Of a stretch of 27,188 nucleotides of DNA, positions 1 through 6,694 are shown one piece after another. The notes below the pieces were generated by a model. The model searched no databases. It saw nothing but the letters and a program-made list of their open reading frames with translations, and was not told the origin of the DNA. The position numbers and the translations under genes were made by a program. The stretch's first letter is position 1, and each line of letters opens with the position of its first letter. The stretch comes from a virus. Location of the stretch: positions 1-27,188 of the IMG/VR virus record IMGVR_UViG_3300044644_000710; one strand, given 5' to 3'.

Positions 1-70
1 GACTGGAATTGCGATTTCAATAATTTAAAGAATTGGTTATTTTTTTGGTTGAAAAAAGTACGTGAAAAAA
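1..70. other. Left edge, no supported gene
   Basis: Short AT-rich stretch before the first terminator. Two plus-strand frames close with stop codons at 21-23 and 26-28, so the 3' end of a plus-strand gene lying outside the window is possible. Nothing in these few codons is recognisable, and no gene is claimed. Confidence 0.3.
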
Positions 71-98
71 AAGAGGGGTTTTTGGCCCCTCTCTTTTT
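71..98. terminator. Bidirectional intrinsic terminator
   Basis: A 7-bp stem AGAGGGG (72-78) / CCCCTCT (86-92) encloses a 7-nt T-rich loop. On the plus strand it is followed by CTTTTT. On the minus strand it is followed by an uninterrupted T8 run, so it should stop leftward transcription best. The loop also contains the TTTG used as the -33 element of the next promoter, so terminator and promoter are physically fused. Confidence 0.75.
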
Positions 99-111
99 AT
101 GATTATCTTTG
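81..111 (+). promoter_or_regulatory. Bacteroidota promoter for HNH leader 1
   Basis: TTTG at 81-84, a 19-nt spacer, then TATCTTTG at 104-111. This matches the Bacteroidota primary sigma consensus TTTG-N19-21-TAnnTTTG exactly. Transcription should begin a few bases after 111, giving a leader of about 110 nt before the ATG at 227. Confidence 0.8.
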
Positions 112-115
112 CAAA

Positions 116-223
116 GTAGTTAAACCAATGGACGAGATTGGTAAAAGAAACTGGCATCAATGCCACAACATAGCCTCAGATTGGAACGACTCGTCCTCGT
201 TTTGATTTGGGGCTTTTGTTTTT
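116..223 (+). ncRNA. HNH-leader RNA, copy 1, predicted kissing loop
   Basis: Three hairpins can be drawn by hand. SL1: ACCAAT (124-129) / ATTGGT (137-142) with the 7-nt loop GGACGAG (130-136). SL2: TGGCA (152-156) / TGCCA (161-165) with loop TCAA. SL3: 172-189 pairs with 197-214, 18 consecutive Watson-Crick or G-U pairs, capped by the 7-nt loop CTCGTCC (190-196). The SL1 and SL3 loops are perfect reverse complements over all 7 nt, predicting a kissing interaction. SL3 is followed by TTTTGTTTTT, so it also looks like an intrinsic terminator, 12 nt before the ATG. A second copy with the same architecture precedes the other HNH gene (10823-10918). Shared strings are AAAGAAAYTGG, AGCCT, AACGR, CGTTTTG and GGGCTTTT. 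The structure is seen in the sequence; its function (attenuator, translation control, or a separate small RNA) is inference. Confidence 0.75.
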
Positions 224-226
224 AAA

Positions 227-793
227 ATGGAAGAAATTTGGAAAAGCGTAATTGGGTATGAAGGATTTTATGAAGTCTCAAACCAAGGAAGAGTAAGAAG
301 TGTTGATCGGTTTGTGATGCAGGTAATTAATGGCGTTCAAACTAAATGTTTGTATAAAGGGAGGATTTTAAAATTTACTAATGATAATTCTGGATATCCA
401 ATGGTAACACTTAGTGCATTGGGTAAGATTAAGACATTTCGAATTCACCGATTAGTAGCCGATGTTTTTATTGAAAATCCAGAAAGCAAAAAAACTGTGA
501 ACCACATCAATGCGATTAAAACTGATAATCGAATTGAGAATCTTGAATGGGCAACACAGTTAGAAAATAATGTTCATGCCAATTATAATGGACTAATTAA
601 TCGTAAAAAACGAAAGGGTCTACCTCAGAAATATCCAGTATCACAATACGATATTTATGGGAATTTTATTCAAAATTGGGAATCAGCTTCATTTGCCGCA
701 AAGACTCTAGGTTTTGACCAAACGTCTATTTCAAAATGCGTTTTAGGAAAGTATAAAACTTCATATGGTTTTGTGTGGATAAAAAGCAAATAG
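227..793 (+). CDS. Free-standing HNH homing endonuclease (NUMOD4-HNH-NUMOD1)
   Basis: A 188-aa site-specific DNA nuclease of the phage HNH homing type. Residues 4-27 carry the NUMOD4 signature (W, then GYEGFYEVSNQGRVRS). Residues 72-119 form the HNH_3 core, with H74 in RIHRLVADVF, NH at 92-93, then DNRIENLEW and a later NNVH. Residues 137-186 resemble the NUMOD1 DNA-binding module (SQYD, GNF, a helix-turn-helix-like stretch, YGFVW). The ATG follows the structured leader directly and has no Shine-Dalgarno sequence. It is transcribed against the late structural operon and lies just beyond the 3' end of the capsid gene. The stop codon is the first base-paired triplet of the downstream terminator hairpin. 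Such genes usually spread by cutting phage lacking them; self-homing here is inferred from the family. Confidence 0.92.
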   Translation: MEEIWKSVIGYEGFYEVSNQGRVRSVDRFVMQVINGVQTKCLYKGRILKFTNDNSGYPMVTLSALGKIKTFRIHRLVADVFIENPESKKTVNHINAIKTDNRIENLEWATQLENNVHANYNGLINRKKRKGLPQKYPVSQYDIYGNFIQNWESASFAAKTLGFDQTSISKCVLGKYKTSYGFVWIKSK

Positions 794-817
794 GGAGTCA
801 TTTGACTCCCTACTTTT
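791..817. terminator. Terminator between HNH gene and capsid gene
   Basis: TAGGGAGTC (791-799) pairs with GACTCCCTA (804-812) across a 4-nt loop, followed by CTTTT on the plus strand and by TTTGCTTTTT on the minus strand. It serves two converging units, the HNH gene ending at 793 and the capsid operon ending at 869. Confidence 0.75.
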
Positions 818-868
818 AAGCATATCCATCGGAGTAACCATTTGAATAGGACCCCGTAGGCAGAGGAT

Positions 869-2011
869 TTATACTGCCTGAGTGAAAGCGGCTTCGAATA
901 CACCATTCACACCAGTCAAACGGTCAGTTGATTTGAACAACTCCATTGAAGGCGTGTAGATTTCGAAGAATTGATCCAAGAATACTGCGTAATTCTCAGA
1001 ACACTCATCAGGTAGAATCCGCACATCAATGTTCACGTTTGGCAATTGTGGAATTGGCATTGTGAAACGCTTCATTACCCCGATGTCACCAAAGTTACCT
1101 ACGTACTGAAGGAACGGAAGGTAAAGCATTGAACCCGGCATAAAGACGATTGCAGCATCTTCAGAAGCGAATTGATCTACTACGTTCTCATCGGTAAATA
1201 AACGCATCTCCTGACCGGCAGCACCACGAACGGATGCGAAGTCGAAACCATTTGCACCTGGTCCAAAGTAACGTGAATCCTGTTGGAAAATACGATCCAT
1301 CGCACCGTATCCAGAAATGATGTGAGGCAATCCATTGAACTTGGTTGCACGAGCGTCCTGACGGAACTCAAGCAATCCACCTGCGTTGATTGAACCACCA
1401 CCATTGGCATAAGTAGCACCATTCTGCACCACGTATGATTTGGAAGCAGCACCACCAACCCAAGTTCCTTTTGCCGCATCAGCGTAAGCAAGAATCTTCT
1501 TGTTTACTGCCTGAATCATGGCATCCATTGACAATTGGAAGTCGCTGAACATCTCACGAATCACGGAAAGTTCAGTTGTAGCTGAACCCATTTCAGAGGC
1601 TTTCATCACGATCTGACGAGGGTCTTTCGATCCGGTCAAACGTACAAGTTCAGAGTAAGATGAATCGTATTGACGTACAGTTGATTCGTTCAGGAGGAAC
1701 TTACCACCGACATAGTCAGTGATGGTCACAACCTCCTCTTCGTAAAGCAACTCAGAACCAGGAGTACAATCTTTTGATGAAACGGTATCATCGGCAGTCT
1801 GGCGTTGCTTGGTAACAACACGTACTTGCTTCTGATGTCCTGTTCCGTCATCGTTTGCCAACCGGATGATCTTACCAGATGCAAGGTTCTCAGCTGTGTT
1901 CAATGCTCCCAACGCTCCGGTGTTGATTCCGACCGTTTCGGCATTGTTGATAAGGTTAGCCGTCAATGAGGTAAGCACCCCAAGGCTAATATTGTTTAAT
2001 GCAACAGACAT
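869..2011 (-). CDS. Putative major capsid protein
   Basis: A 380-aa protein, the last gene of the minus-strand late operon. The size fits a major head protein, and the gene directly follows a scaffold-like gene, the usual order. There is no signal peptide or membrane segment. The sequence is rich in small residues with a Gly/Ala-rich centre (around residues 187-212) and a long mixed alpha/beta C-terminal half ending in a stretch typical of capsid axial domains (PQLPNVNIDVRILPDE, then YAVFLDQFFEIY). I recognise no diagnostic catalytic motif. The assignment rests on size, position, neighbours and a general capsid-like look. No promoter was found between it and the scaffold gene, so it is probably co-transcribed from far upstream. 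The alternative is another abundant head protein. Confidence 0.7.
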   Translation of the reverse strand: MSVALNNISLGVLTSLTANLINNAETVGINTGALGALNTAENLASGKIIRLANDDGTGHQKQVRVVTKQRQTADDTVSSKDCTPGSELLYEEEVVTITDYVGGKFLLNESTVRQYDSSYSELVRLTGSKDPRQIVMKASEMGSATTELSVIREMFSDFQLSMDAMIQAVNKKILAYADAAKGTWVGGAASKSYVVQNGATYANGGGSINAGGLLEFRQDARATKFNGLPHIISGYGAMDRIFQQDSRYFGPGANGFDFASVRGAAGQEMRLFTDENVVDQFASEDAAIVFMPGSMLYLPFLQYVGNFGDIGVMKRFTMPIPQLPNVNIDVRILPDECSENYAVFLDQFFEIYTPSMELFKSTDRLTGVNGVFEAAFTQAV

Positions 2012-2034
2012 TTTATTAAAATGGAATTACCGAA

Positions 2035-2928
2035 CTAACCCATATTAGGGATGTTCAGGTTCGCCAGAGCATTTGCCACCATTGGGTGTTGCTTCGGCTG
2101 CGTGCTACCACCGCCAGAAGGAGGGGTAAAGGGGGGAGTGGGTGAAGGATTCGGATTGCCACCTCCAGATTCCTTCATAAGTTTATGTTCCTGCAAAATT
2201 ACAGAATGCAAGTCATTAAATGCAAATTCTTTCCCAGACACGACCAAAGGCAAGGTTTCATCTTTGGCGTTTACCAACCGGGCTGATAACGTGTCAGCAT
2301 CAAACACCAACTTAGCTTCAAGTTTAGAAAGTTGAGCAGACATTGCAGCGTTGTATGTTGCCTCTCTTGCTATCTCAGGAATAGCATCATTCCATTGAAC
2401 CGATGCAAGTTGATTCCGCATCCAGAGATTTTGTTGCTTTGCCTTCTGCGTTTCAAGAATCTGGAACTTTTCAGTTTCAAACTTCTTTGTTGCATCTTCT
2501 AAAGCTTTCTGAGCTTCGGACAATTTACGGACGTATTCATCTGATCCTGGTTTGTGCTTCTTGGCCTCGTCAATTCTGGAATTGTACTTATCAAGAATCT
2601 TACTCATTCTTTGCCCGGTAGATTTAGAAGCTGCCTTGATTTCTTCAATTTCTGCATCATCAAATCCTGATGCTTTCAGTTGATCAAATACGGCTGATTC
2701 CATCCCGTTAAATGCCATTCCGGTGAAATGGTTTTTCAGGTCAAGATTAGACTTTGCCGTGTTGAAATCCATCAGGTTTGTGTTCACCTGGTTGATTACG
2801 GAATCCGGTAATTCTAAACCTTTCAATGTATCGGCAGCAGATCCGGCCAAAGCCAGATCAAATTCCTGATTGTCCTTTATTCCGGCTCTTGCCGCAATGC
2901 TCTTAATAAAGTCGAGTGCAGTTGCCAT
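2035..2928 (-). CDS. Putative capsid scaffolding protein
   Basis: A 297-aa, highly charged, mostly helical protein. The middle (roughly residues 80-170) is rich in Lys, Glu, Ala and Gln with coiled-coil character. Residues 255-275 are a low-complexity Gly/Pro/Ser/Thr linker (GGGNPNPSPTPPFTPPSGGG). A short hydrophobic tail follows (MVANALANLNIPNMG), resembling the C-terminal capsid-binding segment of scaffolds. It lies 23 nt upstream of the capsid gene. Known scaffolds act as internal chaperones of procapsid assembly and leave before packaging. No protease signature is present, so it is not an obvious protease-scaffold fusion. Confidence 0.65.
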   Translation of the reverse strand: MATALDFIKSIAARAGIKDNQEFDLALAGSAADTLKGLELPDSVINQVNTNLMDFNTAKSNLDLKNHFTGMAFNGMESAVFDQLKASGFDDAEIEEIKAASKSTGQRMSKILDKYNSRIDEAKKHKPGSDEYVRKLSEAQKALEDATKKFETEKFQILETQKAKQQNLWMRNQLASVQWNDAIPEIAREATYNAAMSAQLSKLEAKLVFDADTLSARLVNAKDETLPLVVSGKEFAFNDLHSVILQEHKLMKESGGGNPNPSPTPPFTPPSGGGSTQPKQHPMVANALANLNIPNMG

Positions 2929-2929
2929 A

Positions 2930-3328
2930 TTAGATTAGTGGGTTGTTGTCGGTGGTTTCTGGTTCGGTTGCTTCTTTGTCGGCTTTCTTCAAAGCCTTTT
3001 CACCTGCCTTCAGTTGCTTCAGCAGTTCAGGATTGGCGAGAACTTTTTGAATGAGTTCATCATCTGACAATGGGTTCGTGTCCTGCTTGGATTGAACCAT
3101 TGTCTTGCCTGATAATTGTGATTCGTACCCGATTGGATAGATACGTTTCCAGATGGCAGGTCTCTGGTTAACTGGTAAGGAAAGGAACTGTAATGCGGTG
3201 GTAGCATTTACTTCAATTTTGGCATCCACTTTCACAAGGCCCGTTTCAGGGCTTATTTTAGTGCGGATGACCATCGCCCTTTCACCTCTTGCGATGGCTT
3301 GACGGATGTAAGCTAATTGATCTGACAT
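2930..3328 (-). CDS. Hypothetical protein in head operon
   Basis: A 132-aa protein with no family I recognise. The N-terminal two thirds look globular. The C-terminal 45 residues are very charged and rich in Lys, Glu, Ala and Leu (ELLKQLKAGEKALKKADKEA), probably a helix followed by a disordered acidic tail. It ends 1 nt before the scaffold start, so the two are likely translationally coupled. Position suggests a head-assembly accessory role, but the sequence does not show it. Confidence 0.6.
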   Translation of the reverse strand: MSDQLAYIRQAIARGERAMVIRTKISPETGLVKVDAKIEVNATTALQFLSLPVNQRPAIWKRIYPIGYESQLSGKTMVQSKQDTNPLSDDELIQKVLANPELLKQLKAGEKALKKADKEATEPETTDNNPLI

Positions 3329-3335
3329 ATAAATT

Positions 3336-4004
3336 TTATTGAGTGTGCTTTATTAATGAGGGATTACACATGGTAATCTTAGCCTGACAGATGACATGGT
3401 TACCTTGAAACCCGAATGACTTGACCTTGTCCTGCAATCCAGTCAATTGCCAATCAATGCCACCAGTTTGGGTGTGGGTTTCATCAAAGAAGAATTTAGC
3501 GGCAGTCTGGTTTACAGAATAGGCATGGGTCAGCCACATTCCACAACCGCCAAAAAGCAGAGGGAATGATTCATTCTTGACTGGCTTAAATTCGTTTTTG
3601 ATTGATTTGTTGTTGCTGATATAACCAAAGTTCACATAATCCCAATCCGGCATTTTTGCGAAGTTGGTAAACACTTTTTCCGCAAATTGACCAAACCGGA
3701 CATCGTCTTCCAGAATCAGACAGTTGTCAAGGCCCGATTCCATGAAATCAGACCAGACCTGACGATGAGATGCAAAACATCCTATTTCACCTTGGCTCAT
3801 CAGTTGCTTCCTATTCTGCTTCTTGATTGAATTGTCAACACTATGACCATACTTGCATCCATTGTTAGCCGGGAATATGACAGGCCCGTTGCCGTTTATA
3901 TCCGTCACACCACCGACACGGTCAAACTCTTTAAACAAGTTTGTCCGTCTGTTGGTAGATTTGGTTAGACTGATAATGTATATTTTCTGGAAGGGCAAAA
4001 CCAT
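3336..4004 (-). CDS. Glycosyltransferase family 25 protein
   Basis: A 222-aa cytoplasmic GT25-type sugar transferase (the LPS beta-1,4-galactosyltransferase / procollagen galactosyltransferase family). Visible signatures are KIYIISLTKSTNRR near the N-terminus (residues 7-20), GEIGCFASHRQVW (72-84), and LILEDDV (96-102), which carries the acidic metal/nucleotide-sugar motif. The frame is open up to an ATG at 4040, but the -7 promoter element lies between that ATG and this one. I therefore choose the ATG at 4002-4004, giving a nearly leaderless transcript. It interrupts the head genes, lies on the minus strand like them, and has its own promoter. It probably works with the plus-strand glycan cassette starting 1 kb away. 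Acceptor unknown. Confidence 0.85.
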   Translation of the reverse strand: MVLPFQKIYIISLTKSTNRRTNLFKEFDRVGGVTDINGNGPVIFPANNGCKYGHSVDNSIKKQNRKQLMSQGEIGCFASHRQVWSDFMESGLDNCLILEDDVRFGQFAEKVFTNFAKMPDWDYVNFGYISNNKSIKNEFKPVKNESFPLLFGGCGMWLTHAYSVNQTAAKFFFDETHTQTGGIDWQLTGLQDKVKSFGFQGNHVICQAKITMCNPSLIKHTQ

Positions 4005-4009
4005 GTTTG

Positions 4010-4041
4010 CAAATTTACATTTGAATATTTGATTATTCAAA
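4010..4041 (-). promoter_or_regulatory. Bacteroidota promoter of the GT25 gene
   Basis: On the minus strand: TTTG (4041-4038), a 20-nt spacer, TAAATTTG (4017-4010). The -7 box ends 5 nt before the chosen ATG, so transcription should start at or next to the start codon. Confidence 0.75.
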
Positions 4042-4061
4042 TACGTTGCAATCGTAAATGG

Positions 4062-4532
4062 TTAACACCTTTCACAGACAATCGTTTCTACGTTCGTGAA
4101 GTCAATGCTGAAGAAGTAGGTTTCGAAGTTGTGTTCCTCTGTGCCGAAATAGGTCTGAGCAATTGACTTTGCAGAGTTGTCTGTCCCGGTGTAATTTAAT
4201 CCAGGTATTGAGTTGATAATGGCAGTCAGGTTGAATTCCGCATCAGCATTCTTTGAATTCCCGATTAGTTTAAAAGTGACTTCTCTCGATAGCTTATTCC
4301 GGTAACCACCTTTGACCTGATCCTTTGGGCTTGATCCGGTCCGAACGATGAACAGAACAAGGTCATAGTTGTCATTGACGGCACAAGGGACAGCCTGTTC
4401 AATACTGGCATAATTAGCACCTTCGTTCTCCAAGATGACTTCATGAGCCTCGCCATAATTCAGGCAATTGATACCGAATTTAAGGCTGATTTTATCGCAG
4501 AGTTTAGAAAGGTCGTTTGTAGCTGTTGTCAT
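4062..4532 (-). CDS. Putative tail completion/terminator protein
   Basis: A 156-aa protein that overlaps the upstream neck-like gene by 4 nt (ATGA), so the two are coupled. It has no signal peptide or membrane segment. Small proteins of this size directly after an HK97-gp10-like protein are commonly tail terminators, which cap the tail tube at its head-proximal end. The N-terminus (DLSKLCDKISLKFGINCLNYG) and the later beta-rich region are compatible with that fold. I see no residue-level signature. The call is mostly from gene order. Confidence 0.5.
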   Translation of the reverse strand: MTTATNDLSKLCDKISLKFGINCLNYGEAHEVILENEGANYASIEQAVPCAVNDNYDLVLFIVRTGSSPKDQVKGGYRNKLSREVTFKLIGNSKNADAEFNLTAIINSIPGLNYTGTDNSAKSIAQTYFGTEEHNFETYFFSIDFTNVETIVCERC

Positions 4533-4993
4533 TTTGAAAGGAGTTTTTGAGCCTGACGGTTTATAACATCGAGACTGACTTGTAGTTCATATTTGGAAGG
4601 GTCAAAGATAGTTCCAAATCGTCCTTCATTCCATTCTGCCTTTTTGAATTCATCCGGTCCAAGAAATCCGATGCCGTAACTGTTCGGTCCGGTCGGTCCG
4701 GCCTTCAATGAGTTCATCATTGCACCCGATAGAGTCAGGTCAATGATGGCGGTCTGAAATCCTTTCTTGTTCCTGAATCGTCCATAAGCCCTTGAATAAG
4801 CCCCGTATTTACGGGCCGACTTAGTTCTCATTTTCACATCTGCCGTGTTTTTACCGTCATTCTGAATCCTGCGTTTCATCTCTGGAACAACCACAATCAC
4901 AGCCTGACGCAAAACTTTATTGGCATCCGTAGCATTCTGAAAATTAGCCAGTTGTTGAGCCGCAAACGCCTGAAGAGAATTATATTTTGGCAT
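4529..4993 (-). CDS. HK97 gp10-like neck/head-tail connector protein
   Basis: A 154-aa basic protein. The segment around residues 38-93 (EMKRRIQNDGKNTADVKM, SARKYGAYSRAYGRFRNKKG, then IDLTLSGAMMNSL) resembles the virion-morphogenesis / HK97 gp10-type proteins that join head and tail. In these families a positively charged loop is followed by a LTxSGxMxxSL-like strand-helix. It is the first gene of a coupled pair with the tail-completion candidate. No clear TAnnTTTG promoter lies upstream on this strand; the 72-nt gap holds the divergent promoter of the plus-strand cassette. Confidence 0.65.
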   Translation of the reverse strand: MPKYNSLQAFAAQQLANFQNATDANKVLRQAVIVVVPEMKRRIQNDGKNTADVKMRTKSARKYGAYSRAYGRFRNKKGFQTAIIDLTLSGAMMNSLKAGPTGPNSYGIGFLGPDEFKKAEWNEGRFGTIFDPSKYELQVSLDVINRQAQKLLSK

Positions 4994-5009
4994 TTCTTAA
5001 AATTATTTG

Positions 5010-5041
5010 TTGCAAATTAGAAATGAATTATTCTATATTTG
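5010..5041 (+). promoter_or_regulatory. Bacteroidota promoter of the glycan cassette
   Basis: TTG at 5010-5012, a 21-nt spacer, TATATTTG at 5034-5041. It is the only good promoter I found ahead of the ten tightly packed plus-strand genes, so they probably form one transcript ending at the terminator at 9700-9726. Confidence 0.7.
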
Positions 5042-5065
5042 ACGCAGAAACAAAATAACAAAAAA

Positions 5066-5410
5066 ATGACCAACAAATCAGTATTTCACATTTCGAGCAT
5101 CGTTGTAATGTCTCAGTCACCAATCCGTAGTTCAATCAGCTTGACCTCGGTATCGCTTCACGACATAGCTGAATTGGCTAAATTGTGGGGAGGAACGATT
5201 CGGATAACCTTTAAACAAGGTCAATCTGGAGCAATGATCTCTCTTCAAGGATCATTTAATAATTGTGAATTTTGGGGACACCATCACACAACTATTGAGG
5301 CCGGAAACCTTCAACAAGAGGTCTTTCAGTCCGACTTTTTTGTTGTAGAGCCGGAAACGAACCTGACTATTATTGACAATCAGTATCTCGTTAAATCAGA
5401 TGTTGCCTAA
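5066..5410 (+). CDS. Hypothetical protein, first gene of plus-strand cassette
   Basis: A 114-aa protein, not recognised. The frame can be extended to a TTG at 5039, but that codon lies inside the -7 promoter box, so the ATG at 5066 is preferred. The sequence looks beta-rich (IRITFKQGQSGAMISLQGSF, then ETNLTIIDNQYLV) with a short His run (WGHHHTT). There are no membrane segments. It is the leading gene of the cassette and overlaps the next small gene by 11 nt. Confidence 0.6.
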   Translation: MTNKSVFHISSIVVMSQSPIRSSISLTSVSLHDIAELAKLWGGTIRITFKQGQSGAMISLQGSFNNCEFWGHHHTTIEAGNLQQEVFQSDFFVVEPETNLTIIDNQYLVKSDVA

Positions 5411-5546
5411 CAGAGAAACCCGTAACGAACTGAAAGAGTCCTATCTGGGACTCTTCAGTTGGTTGATGATCACTATCTGTGTGATCATATTCATGATTTA
5501 CTTTATAGCCCCTCAAATCCTGCGTCACTATGGAATCACCCATTAG
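5400..5546 (+). CDS. Small single-span membrane protein
   Basis: A 48-aa ORF with a charged N-terminus (MLPNRETRNELKES), one strong hydrophobic span at residues 16-37 (LFSWLMITICVIIFMIYFIA), and a short basic tail (RHYGITH). It overlaps the previous gene by 11 nt and the next by 17 nt, the same close packing as the rest of the operon, which argues that it is real. One span with a short tail would suit a holin-like, spanin-like or membrane-anchor role. No motif decides between these. Confidence 0.55.
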   Translation: MLPNRETRNELKESYLGLFSWLMITICVIIFMIYFIAPQILRHYGITH

Positions 5547-5733
5547 TCAGTATGGGATTTACTATCCGAAAGGATTACTTCGAGGCGAAAAGGGCCGGAT
5601 CATTAGCCCAGATAGTCAGGTTGTCGTTTTGTCGATTGACAAGGAAGGAACGGCAAATGTTTGTCGATTCGGTGATTACAAGGATTCAATTTATACACAC
5701 ATCAGTAATTTAAGCAAGTGGAAAATCAAATAA
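5530..5733 (+). CDS. Hypothetical small protein
   Basis: A 67-aa protein, not recognised. Its composition is that of a compact beta-rich domain (GRIISPDSQVVVLSIDKEGT). It starts inside the end of the membrane-protein gene and overlaps the following glycosyltransferase by 16 nt. An alternative frame over the same region (5459-5713) exists, but this frame fits the overlap pattern and has the better-placed ATG. Confidence 0.5.
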   Translation: MESPISQYGIYYPKGLLRGEKGRIISPDSQVVVLSIDKEGTANVCRFGDYKDSIYTHISNLSKWKIK

Positions 5734-6404
5734 CAATATGTATCACATCCTGCGGTCGGTGGGATTTGTTGGAACGAACCCTCAAAAGTCTTGTTCAATT
5801 TTGGGATGGTCCAAGTCGGCCAAAATTAATAATTTATGAAGACACAAATAATGACATAGAATTAAGCAAATTTCCTGGTTATTTTTTTCCTGATTTTTTT
5901 GGTGGTGTTGAACTTTCTGGTGGTAAAATAGGCCAAATAGGGGCTATTAGCTATCTTTATTCAAGAGTCACAACCCCTTATATTTTTCATTGTGAAGATG
6001 ACTGGGAGTTTACCAGAACCGGATTCATCCAGAAGTCACTTGCGATTTTGGAAGAAAAGCCAATGACCTGTCAGGTCTGGATTCGTGAACCCAATGACCG
6101 CAATGGTCATCCGGCAATCGGGCAGGTAATCACCTTGGAATCTGGTGTTAAATATCAATTGATGAAGACGGGGTTTAGAGGTGTATGGCATGGCTTCAGT
6201 TTTAATCCTGGTCTTCGCAGGTTATCCGATTACCAGAAACTATTTCCGAAAGGAATGTACGCTGACATCCATTGGTCACCATCCAATCCATTGCAGGCTG
6301 AACAATTAGTTGGCAAGCAATACTTCCGGCATGGATACAGGGCCGCAACACTATTGGAAGGCTATTGTAAGCACATCGGGAACAATAGACACGTTCAGCC
6401 ATGA
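5718..6404 (+). CDS. GT-A fold glycosyltransferase (GT2-like)
   Basis: A 228-aa cytoplasmic glycosyltransferase. The N-terminal strand ITICITSCGRWDLLERTLKSL (residues 4-24) is the usual GT-A nucleotide-binding start. IFHCEDDWEF at 89-98 carries the acidic DxD-like motif for metal and nucleotide sugar. The start is the GTG at 5718; no other plausible start precedes the first beta strand. The ORF ends in an ATGA overlap with the next gene. Donor and acceptor cannot be read from the sequence. Its place among methyltransferases and other transferases points to synthesis or decoration of a glycan. Confidence 0.8.
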   Translation: MENQITICITSCGRWDLLERTLKSLVQFWDGPSRPKLIIYEDTNNDIELSKFPGYFFPDFFGGVELSGGKIGQIGAISYLYSRVTTPYIFHCEDDWEFTRTGFIQKSLAILEEKPMTCQVWIREPNDRNGHPAIGQVITLESGVKYQLMKTGFRGVWHGFSFNPGLRRLSDYQKLFPKGMYADIHWSPSNPLQAEQLVGKQYFRHGYRAATLLEGYCKHIGNNRHVQP

Positions 6405-6694
6405 GCCAATTAAACCTATTCACCGTTGACCCTAAACAGGCCAAATTCGAACGGTATCATGCCGAGAATCCTGAGATTTGGCAACAGTTCAAAGATGCTA
6501 CCTTTGCGTTGATTCGGGTCGGTAGGAATCACTTTAGTGCGGATGCCATCCTTCATTCGATCCGGTTTAATACTGTTATTAGGGGAGGAAAAGACTTCAA
6601 GATCAACAACAACTATTCATCCATGTATTCAAGGATGTTTACGGCTAATTTTCCACAACATAAGGACTTTTTTGAACAGAGAATTTTAAAATGA
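6401..6694 (+). CDS. Hypothetical phage protein
   Basis: A 97-aa protein coupled to the previous gene by ATGA and to the next by a 4-nt overlap. The pattern FERYHAENPEIWQQFKDATFALI, then a histidine and SADAILHSIRF, resembles a small protein seen in many phages and prophages of varied hosts, whose function I do not know. It is soluble and basic. It does not look like a glycan enzyme, so the cassette also carries ordinary phage accessory genes. Confidence 0.6.
   Translation: MSQLNLFTVDPKQAKFERYHAENPEIWQQFKDATFALIRVGRNHFSADAILHSIRFNTVIRGGKDFKINNNYSSMYSRMFTANFPQHKDFFEQRILK

Noticed and set aside
1-102. Open plus-strand frame from the left edge to 102
   Set aside because: It crosses the terminator and promoter; chance extension in AT-rich sequence.
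116-223. HEARO/OMEGA RNA or purine riboswitch as the identity of the HNH leader
   Set aside because: The downstream protein is a NUMOD4/HNH_3 homing enzyme without IscB parts. The purine riboswitch has a three-way junction with both loops inside one closing stem, whereas here the three hairpins are in series.
4005-4040. N-terminal extension of the GT25 protein
   Set aside because: It contains the promoter elements, and its residues do not match the GT25 start, which begins with the KIYIISL strand.
5459-5713. Alternative 84-aa ORF overlapping the small cassette genes
   Set aside because: It conflicts with two better-packed ORFs (5400-5546 and 5530-5733) that keep the operon's overlap pattern.
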